Shown in pieces: positions 57,118-64,000 of a DNA stretch of 64,000 nt. Made by a program: the position numbers and the translations under genes. The notes under the pieces are model-generated. The model was given only the letters and a program-made list of their open reading frames with translations. It had not been told where the DNA came from and made no database searches. Location: contig OZ024907.1 in assembly GCA_964017125.1 (NCBI GenBank), forward strand, positions 27,387,216 through 27,451,215. The letters are read 5' to 3'. How positions within the stretch are numbered: position 1 is the stretch's first letter; each line of letters begins with the position of its first letter. The stretch is from Flabesymbios commensalis (taxonomy: Eukaryota > Annelida > Polychaeta > Terebellida > Flabelligeridae).

Positions 57118-58395
57118 TGTTGTTGATGGCTGTATACTTGTCATGTACATGTAGCTGCCGTCGAGGTTTGGCTATTTGCCATGTACTAGTAAATGTAGCT
57201 GGTGTTGAGGTTTAGTGGTTGAGTACTTGTCATGTCCATGTAGCTGTTGTTGAGATTTGAATACATGTCATGTACATGTAGCTGCTGTTTAGGTTTGGGT
57301 ACTTGTCATGTACATGTAGCTGTTGTTGATGTTTGACTACTTGTCATGTACATGTAGCTGTTGTTGATGTTTGACTACTTGTCATGTACATGTATTGTAG
57401 CTATTGTTGAGGTCTGACTACTTGTCATGTACATGTAGCTGTTGTTGAGGTTTGACTTTTTGTCATGTACATATAGCTGTTGTTGAGGTCTGACTACGTG
57501 TCATGTTCATGTAGCTACTGCTGATGTTTGAGTACTTGTCATGTACATGTAGCTGCTGTTGAAGTTTGAGTAATTGTCATGTACATGCAGTTCATGTAGT
57601 TGTTCTTGAGGCTTGAGTACTTATCATATACTAGTACATGTAGCTCTTGTTGAAGTTTGGTGGTTGGGTAGTTGTCATGTACATGTAGTTGTCGTTGAGG
57701 TTTGACTACTTGTCATGTACATGTAGCTGCTGTTGAGGTTTGATGGTTGAGTATTTGTCATGTACATGTAGATAATGTTGGAAGTTTGATGGTTGAGAAC
57801 TTGTCATGTACATGTAGCTGTTGTTGAGGTTTGACTACTTGTCATGTACATGTAGCTGTTTTTGAGGTTTGACTACTTGTCATGTACATGTAGCTGCTGT
57901 TGAGGGTTGATGGTTGAGTATTTGTCATGTACATGTAGATGATGTTGGAAGTTTGATGGTTGAGTACTTGTCATGTGCATGTAGCTGTTGTTGAGATTTG
58001 AGTACATGTCATGTACATGTATGTAACTGTTGTTGAGCTTTGGGTACTTGTCATGTACATATAGCTTTTGTTGAGGTTTGGTGGTTCAGTATATGTCATG
58101 TACATGCAGCTGTTGTTGAGGTTTGAGTCCATGTGGCTGTTGTTGGGGTTTGTGGTGTATTTGTCATGTACATGTAGCTCTTTTTGGGGTTTGGATACTC
58201 GTCATGTACATGTAGTTATTATTGAGGTTTGGGTAGTCGTTATGTATTAGTACATGTAGCTCTTGTTGAGGTTTGATGGTTGAGTACTTGTCATGTGAAT
58301 GTAGCTGTTGTTGAGGTTTGTGTACTTGTCATGTACATGTAGCTGTTGTTGAGGTTTAATGGTTGAGTACTTGTCATGTACATGTAGCTGTGATT
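57118..58395 (+). repeat. Minisatellite, about 39-50-bp unit, roughly 28 units
   Basis: The core 'gtacttgtcatgtacatgtagctgttgttgaggttt' is repeated. A subset of units carries an extra 'gatggttga' before 'gtacttg'. The palindromic core CATGTACATG is conserved in most units. Unit length alternates, giving a higher-order pattern. A 60-codon frame within it is the repeat. Confidence 0.92.
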
Positions 58396-58484
58396 GAACA
58401 ATGGATTATTGATAGGGGGGGGGGGTAACTGGGGTATGGCGCTTATGATATCTATATGTTCAAACAAAAGTTTATACCAGCCAA

Positions 58485-58555
58485 CAAAAACAGTCAGCCC
58501 AACGTTTATTGTGCTCTAACATTGTCCAAACAATGAACCAGTGTTAATGGCTCAT
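58485..58555. mobile_element. Weak CCCAGYAAACA family fragment
   Basis: 'ccagccaacaaaaac', 'gcccaacgtttattg' and 'gaaccagtgttaatg' resemble the family ends and arms but lack the centre. Confidence 0.3.
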
Positions 58556-59290
58556 GTAGCCTACATGATATATGCCCATGTCTGATATAAAACACTTTAT
58601 TTCATATTGTTCTCATCATCTAAGTTAATGATCTTAATAATAAGATCATCTAAGGAAATAATAAGTGATCAAGCTATATATAATGAAATAAAAACTCATG
58701 CGTGATCAGCGATCGCCACCTGTGCACATCCACAGCAGCAGACCTGTGTGTTTAGGCCTATATAATTGCAGATTGTCCACGGTCGCTCACTGCTAATTTT
58801 ACATGGCCTAAGCATGCTAGATAAACTACTGAATACCTTATCCACACGATTTATTTTGGGATAATATTAAAAAAACATATTATATAAAACATATTATATG
58901 ATCCGGAGAGTTAGTAACGTTACAGGCAGTAGATCAATGTAAAACGCCACACTTTTGATTTAATACAATGTGAAATCGTGAGTGTAAACTCACAAAACAT
59001 TTGAATAGCATTTATACAGCGTCGCCCCACATTGTTTGTTTTGCGTGTATTGAGCATTAATATAAGATCAAGCACACGTAGGTTACACATGTCATTATAT
59101 CGCGTGGGTGTGACCCTTATCCCAGACGTTTACTAAATAACTTTGTAGACTTTTAAATGTTATTGATGCGTGTTCTTGTCTTTTTAATTAGTATTATCAG
59201 AATGCGTGAGAGCAGTCAATGTGTATCAGAAATACTGTCAATCAGTTCGCATATCATATATCCACAAGCCTAAGCCCCCTCTCTCGCCAT

Positions 59291-59415
59291 AATGTCACCC
59301 CACCATAATGCCCACCATAATGTTGACATTATATCGAAGTAGCACTGTAATAATAATGTCACCCCACCATAATGCCCACCATAATGTTGACATTATATCG
59401 AAGTAGCACTGTAAT
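59291..59415 (+). repeat. 64-bp tandem duplication
   Basis: The block starting 'aatgtcaccccaccataatg' at 59291 repeats at 59355 without visible differences to 'agcactgtaat'. Each unit contains a smaller repeat, 'ccaccataatg'. Confidence 0.92.
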
Positions 59416-59689
59416 TAATTATATTAATTATTTTAATTATTTTTCTCTTTAATTGAGAGTACAATAGAGGTAGGTCCCTTGACAAAGTCATGTGATATAT
59501 TTATTTAATTATCAATAAATGAGAAATGTTTTACACAACTTTTAATCATATAATTTTCTCATATACAGCATAAGTTTTTCTTATATAATCTTTTATCTAC
59601 TTTTATGTGCCAAAATGTATTATGTAATTTTTCCCAGCTAATTTATATTCCCATATACATTATAAGAATTTTTCTATATAATTCTTACT

Positions 59690-59740
59690 CACGTGCACAA
59701 AGGTGGCCTAAAGCCCGATTTATTTCATTTCATTTTCTTA
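59690..59740 (+). mobile_element. SINE tail fragment
   Basis: 'gtgcacaaaggtggcctaaagcccgatt' followed by 'tatttcatttcatt' matches the 3' part of the SINE at 24656-24964. The tRNA-like body is missing. Confidence 0.75.
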
Positions 59741-59859
59741 CTCACGTTTTTATATTTCATGTTAACTTCCTGCCAGCCAACCTGCTTGTTTTAGTTGTTA
59801 TCTTTATTGTTTATTTTACATGTCGCTTGACTAGCTGATTAGAGCTAATGTTATATGTT

Positions 59860-59915
59860 TTACTTTTTTGCGACTTGAAATAAAACTTATCTTATCTTAT
59901 CTTATCTTATCTTAA
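59860..59915 (+). repeat. TTATC pentanucleotide tail
   Basis: 'gacttgaaataaaacttatc' followed by five TTATC units looks like the 3' end of a retroposon whose body I cannot define. Confidence 0.5.
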
Positions 59916-60094
59916 CCAATCACAAACATTCACCACTGGTGCCTAGCAGATCCTACATGAAGCACGGCCGCGCCGCGTAGTGTGTCTCAGGGAACCAGAG
60001 TAATACAAGGAAAATATTTAATTGGCGTTTAATGTTATAAAAGAGCTTGAAAATACAACATCACATGTGTACTTAAATATTTTTAACAATTGGT

Positions 60095-60567
60095 CTATAC
60101 TATGCTGGCTGCACTTTCTGATCGACTAGTTTCTAAATGCGTTTTTTTCGCATCATCTCCCTCCTTATAAGGGCATCTGTGCCTAATAACGTGATAGCGG
60201 GACTTGTCCTGGTGGTCAAAGAAGTTGAGGTTGAGTTTATGAGCTAGGCGTCTTCCTAGTTTAGCCAGACTATCATGCTGCATAGTGGACGAAGTGATGG
60301 ATTCTTCATCCACTTGATACCCACTGAGTATCACTAGGTAGTAGGTGACACCACTGCCCGAGTTAACGCCCTTAAGACGGATGTAGATGTTATGAAGGTG
60401 TCCACGGTAGATGAGCTTGTTACTGCGGTGGAACTCATACATGCCTCGTGTGCTATCTATGGTCACAGTACGTGTCTGCCAATCATGAGCCGCAGACGAG
60501 AAAAAACTCAAGAAAACGATGATGCTGAAGACGATATACTCATCTGCACTGCCCCGGATGCAATATA
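60095..60567 (-). CDS. TMEM249: TMEM249-like gene, terminal exon
   Basis: The acceptor 'cattcttttgttgacag' ends at 60568. Its first two bases (TA) complete a Val codon with the last base of the upstream exon. The frame runs to a TAG at 60095-60097. It encodes TM2 and the soluble domain. A variant polyadenylation hexamer ATTAAA occurs on the minus strand at 60018-60023. Confidence 0.7.
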
Positions 60568-63500
60568 CTGTCAACAAAAGAATGAAGTCCATAATTATGT
60601 TAAATTATCATTATCTACAACAACGATTTATCTTTTTTTCACATTGCCATCCGAAATTATTGCCACCACCGTCCGAAATTGTCAACTGAAATGTAGCGTA
60701 CAGCTTAGCCCACCATTCAACATGTTCAATAACATTATTTAATAACCAGCACTCCGAAATTACCACCCAAAGCTACCAAGACCGCCCGAGATTAGCGAGA
60801 TTCCACACAGACATGCGCAATGAATATATAGTAGCGGAGTCCACTCTTAATTATCTCTAACCCAACTCAAATTTGATTGACACCGGCATATGTCGGGTAA
60901 ATGTAAACCTTCAAAAGAAAAAAAAAGATTTCTAACGCGTTTCTAAGTCCTCTGTGTCGCGCTACAAATTCGAAAAATATCTAAGGTCTTTATTTTTTTC
61001 CGAAATCACTGAAGATTCAGATTTTTTCGTTTTTATATATATACCTGACCAGAAATATACGATAATTTTCACAACTGCCATATATATGCGAGGTGTTAAA
61101 GTAGGTGGGTCGTCATGATTCGCTGAGCGCAGGTTGTAGGCCCACCCTCATGCGCAGTATGGTGGTCAACGTTCTAAAGATTGGGCTGAGTCAAAAGTAT
61201 ATATTATAAATAAGTGAAGCGAAACGACAGACCTCCTTTAACTTCGCAGAGCTGTCACAATCTCAAATGGACTGGAGAATTGAAAGATACATGTTAAAAG
61301 CATCAATGTGAGGAAGTCTATATGAACATACTATACGTCATTTCCTTTACTGTGGTTATGTTAATGGTACATTTGTGATAATATATTTATATGCTACAAA
61401 ATAGGCAATGATGTAAAATTAAAATGTATATACAAGTACAAATTACGGTCACCTGTTGGCAAGAAACGTTTAGTTATGTTGAAGCCCAGTGAAGTCCCCT
61501 TAAGCACTCTGCACAAAGTAGTTCTCCATTCTATTTTGAACAAAGTTTTAATAGAGCAATAGTGATCCGTCTGTCAGCCCAGTGGGATCGATTTCCTGAA
61601 TTCAAAAACAGTGGTCGCGGCTTATTTCGCCGTGTTTTCTTGCGCTTGATTTGTTTCCAGTATATGCACATACACATTTAGATCTGTTGATGTAAAAATT
61701 CAAAATTTCTAACACGAAAGTCGGACAAGCGTTGCTGCATGGCAAACCAAAACAATACTATAAATCCAGCTCCTGGCCGAGGTCACAGATTAACTCGGTT
61801 TTCATACGGGCTCATTGAACTAATTTGTGTTTATCCATGCAAGCACAAGACGTCGACACGACACCACATCAATGTTGCACCACAGACCTCTGCACGAGAA
61901 CATCTACTATATTTGGTTAAAGTTATTTATTTGCGGACTTTGTGTGTGATGTCATCTGTTGAATACCCAGCCGATAAGGAGTGTAAATTTCCAGTAATAT
62001 ATTTTGGTAATTATGAAATAACTGATAATTAGTGAGCTAAAATAATATAATAATTCTCAGAACCGGTCAAAGTGCCAGTCTGGCATGCTTGCTCAAATCA
62101 ATCTAGACATCTCATGCCATTTAGCGACCAGACTAATAACTAAAATTAGTGAAATAAAATAACATAATAATTATTCTGCCATATATACTTCACTTATTAT
62201 ACGAAACTGAAATCACTTCAACTGTACATAATAGTCTAAAACAGTCACAGTCTAAAACGCTGGACCAGCCCTAAAAAGTCAGAGGCCGAGTAGACATACG
62301 TGTAGGTAAATAACCAGCTGCATTCAAATTTAGCTTCAATTGCTATTTATTAGGCCACAGACCACTCCAATGGCTGTAACTTAAAAAACCCGTTAGAATA
62401 TGATAGGAGAACAGTCCTGCTGACCTGCTGCAACTAAAATTGTTGCTACCTGTGAATAATTTGATTGTTTACAAGCATTTTTAAAAGTACATTAGTCAGG
62501 CAAGAATTAAACATGTTAGAATAGAGCACATCAGAAGGTCAAAATATATTAGATGGAATAAATTACAATATATTAGTTGCAAAAATTATAGATCAGCGCT
62601 AGCATGATCACGATGATGGGAACACAACACTGACACTGACACAAATGACACTGTATTGCTATATATATCCAAATTGCGTAAGACTTTCGGAGTAAATATC
62701 CTATTAATTTGATATGGTTTGAGCTCACCGATCTCAAGCTATGTTATTTTCAGACAAACACGTTTTGCATCAAATTTATTCTGGCTTAATAATTGTTGCT
62801 ACTGCCGTGATTAGTTTACATATATATGCTTTTTGAGCCAATAGGTCATAAGAAATTATTATTAAGACGTTTTTATGTCATTGCAGCTCAATTATTTATA
62901 AAATTTTACTGCGATCAAAATCTTTGTAAAAGAGAATTTTTTATCAGTTTAATGGGGAATTTGTAAGAAGAGATATGACAAAACAATTTCATGCAAAAAA
63001 AACCACAGGCCTATGACCTTATAAACGTGAAAATGTTATAAATTGTTGTTTATGTTTCAGTTGTATAGGTTATTGTTAAACATAGGGACCTATTACTCTA
63101 TTTGCATAGTTCGTTTTTACCAAGTTATGTGAGTTAATTTAATAAACATTGGATTTAGCATTATCGCTGTATTGTGGTCTAGCTTACCGATCTCATAATC
63201 CTAATGCTTATTATTATTTTCTTGTATGCTGTAGGCCTATAGCATGCGAACAAATAACTTGACAACTGACTTTGACATTTTGCAATTGTTTTAAACATCA
63301 TCATGTGGCTATTTGACTGGCAACTGGTCACACTGAGCTAGGATGAGCACTGAACATTGATTCAACATCTTGTGTTTGCTAAGACTAACTGGTCCAGATA
63401 AATTGCGGGTCAGAAAACCTACCCATTGCAGTGATGAGTAGGGTGCAGACACAGAGTATGGTGGTAACAGCCAAAGATGAAGGTCTAACCGTCATTACGA

Positions 63501-63666
63501 ACAATCCAGGTGATTCCTCCACAAACGGGTGACAAGGATTTTCACTCAATTTCCGTTTGAGCACAGATTCTGGTTTTTCGAAAAATTCAAAGTTCCAAGA
63601 CGTGAAGATACCAATGCCCATTTTCACTTCTAGATATTGGATAATAGCTGAGTCAACATTCAGCTC
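60095..63666 (-). CDS. TMEM249: TMEM249-like CatSper auxiliary subunit, two exons seen (gene span)
   Basis: Exons 63666-63423 and 60567-60095 join in phase 1 with a GT/AG intron (60568-63422), giving about 238 residues. Layout: an N-terminal region with WNFEFFEKPESVLKRKL and NPCHPFVEESPGLFVMTV; TM1 about 62-82 (LAVTTILCVCTLLITAMV); a short loop; TM2 about 92-106 (YIVFSIIVFLSFFSS); then a soluble domain with TRTVTIDSTRGMYEFHR, YRGHLHNIYIRLKG and LGRRLAHKLNLNFFD, ending near KSRYHVIRH. From memory this order is that of TMEM249, a two-helix protein found in the sperm CatSper calcium-channel complex. The identification is by recall, not by search. The first exon seen starts at an acceptor, so the start may lie upstream; ATG codon 16 is an internal alternative. 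Confidence 0.6.
60600..63420. other. Intron of the TMEM249-like gene
   Basis: AT-rich intron with no recognised exon. Weak fragments of the CCCAGYAAACA family occur near 61855-61885 and 63345-63385 ('gaacattgattcaacatcttgtgtttgct'). The plus-strand 97-codon frame at 61739-62032 begins with ATG but shows no domain and includes repeat-like sequence. Confidence 0.5.
63423..63666 (-). CDS. TMEM249: TMEM249-like gene, upstream exon
   Basis: The acceptor 'cattgttttgcag' ends at 63667 and the donor G|GTAGGT starts at 63422. It has 81 codons plus one base. Encodes the N-terminal region and TM1. No ATG-bearing first exon was identified in 63671-64000. Confidence 0.65.
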
Positions 63667-64000
63667 CTGCAAAACAATGTATTTAAACGATTCAGTGATA
63701 ATACTTAATTGGTAAATATAAGGCTACTTTTGATTATTTAAACAATCGTCGACGTCTACAATGGGCGTACGGTGTGTCGGTCTATTATTAATCTATTTTT
63801 TTCGGGTATTACTTGAGCAGTCAATTCTCAAGCGATTTTATCCAGTTATTGGACAACAACCCTGAAAATATACTGGAATGAAGTTAATGTGTTTATAGAG
63901 GGGCGTCATAAACGAAAAGCTAACTATTATTTAGGACCATCCTCCATCGTCGGTCAGTGAAGCTGCATACATGTGTAGGCCTATATAATATATCTAGAAA

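Noticed and set aside
60392-60742. 116-codon plus-strand frame
   Set aside because: It lies opposite the TMEM249-like terminal exon and has no motif of its own.
1-64000. LTR retroviruses or other capsid/envelope elements
   Set aside because: No paired long terminal repeats, protease/gag or envelope-like coding blocks were recognised; the reverse transcriptases here are of LINE type.

Overview
The window is eukaryotic nuclear DNA: AT-rich, gene-sparse, with split genes, GT/AG splice sites, LINEs, a tRNA-derived SINE, many short inverted-repeat elements (MITEs) and satellites. It contains a 200-N scaffold gap. The gene content (a rhodopsin-class peptide GPCR, a cleavable insulin/IGF-type precursor, a probable CatSper accessory protein) and the repeat types fit a marine invertebrate animal. 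I cannot name the phylum from this sequence alone. No rRNA gene, CRISPR array, operon, LTR retrovirus or other capsid- or envelope-bearing element was recognised.

Layout. 1-1.3 kb: arms of an old dispersed repeat in opposite orientations. 1.5-5.4 kb: a decayed YADD-type LINE carrying two MITE-bearing insertions. 6.8-7.2 kb: a TGTA microsatellite. 7.3-8.6 kb: a local duplication and a decayed repeat-type protein gene. 10.86-11.96 kb (+): a single-exon class A GPCR, the only long intact reading frame. 12.6-13.2 kb: a MITE split by the assembly gap. 14.2-17.07 kb: a CR1/L2-like LINE inserted in an older repeat, followed by a ~150-bp satellite.

19.4-39.1 kb (-): a three-exon insulin/IGF-type gene that I assembled from small exons (B chain 38.7-38.85 kb, A chain 21.5-21.6 kb, C-terminal extension 19.4-19.6 kb). 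Splice phases agree, and there are exactly six cysteines in the canonical spacing. Its 17-kb first intron holds a young SINE with a perfect 14-bp target duplication, LINE fragments, TTAA-flanked MITEs, long fold-backs and a 20-bp satellite. 39-60 kb: no confident host gene; it holds MITEs (one nested in another), degenerate minisatellites, a 24-bp-TIR element with subterminal arrays, a 252-bp tandem duplication and a 1.3-kb minisatellite. 60.1-63.7 kb (-): two phase-matched exons of a probable TMEM249-like sperm CatSper auxiliary subunit.

The three host genes show no sign of acting together. The main result is that two of them are built from exons too small to stand out as reading frames, in a landscape dominated by non-autonomous elements. 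Several of those elements share TTAA target sites and related terminal motifs.
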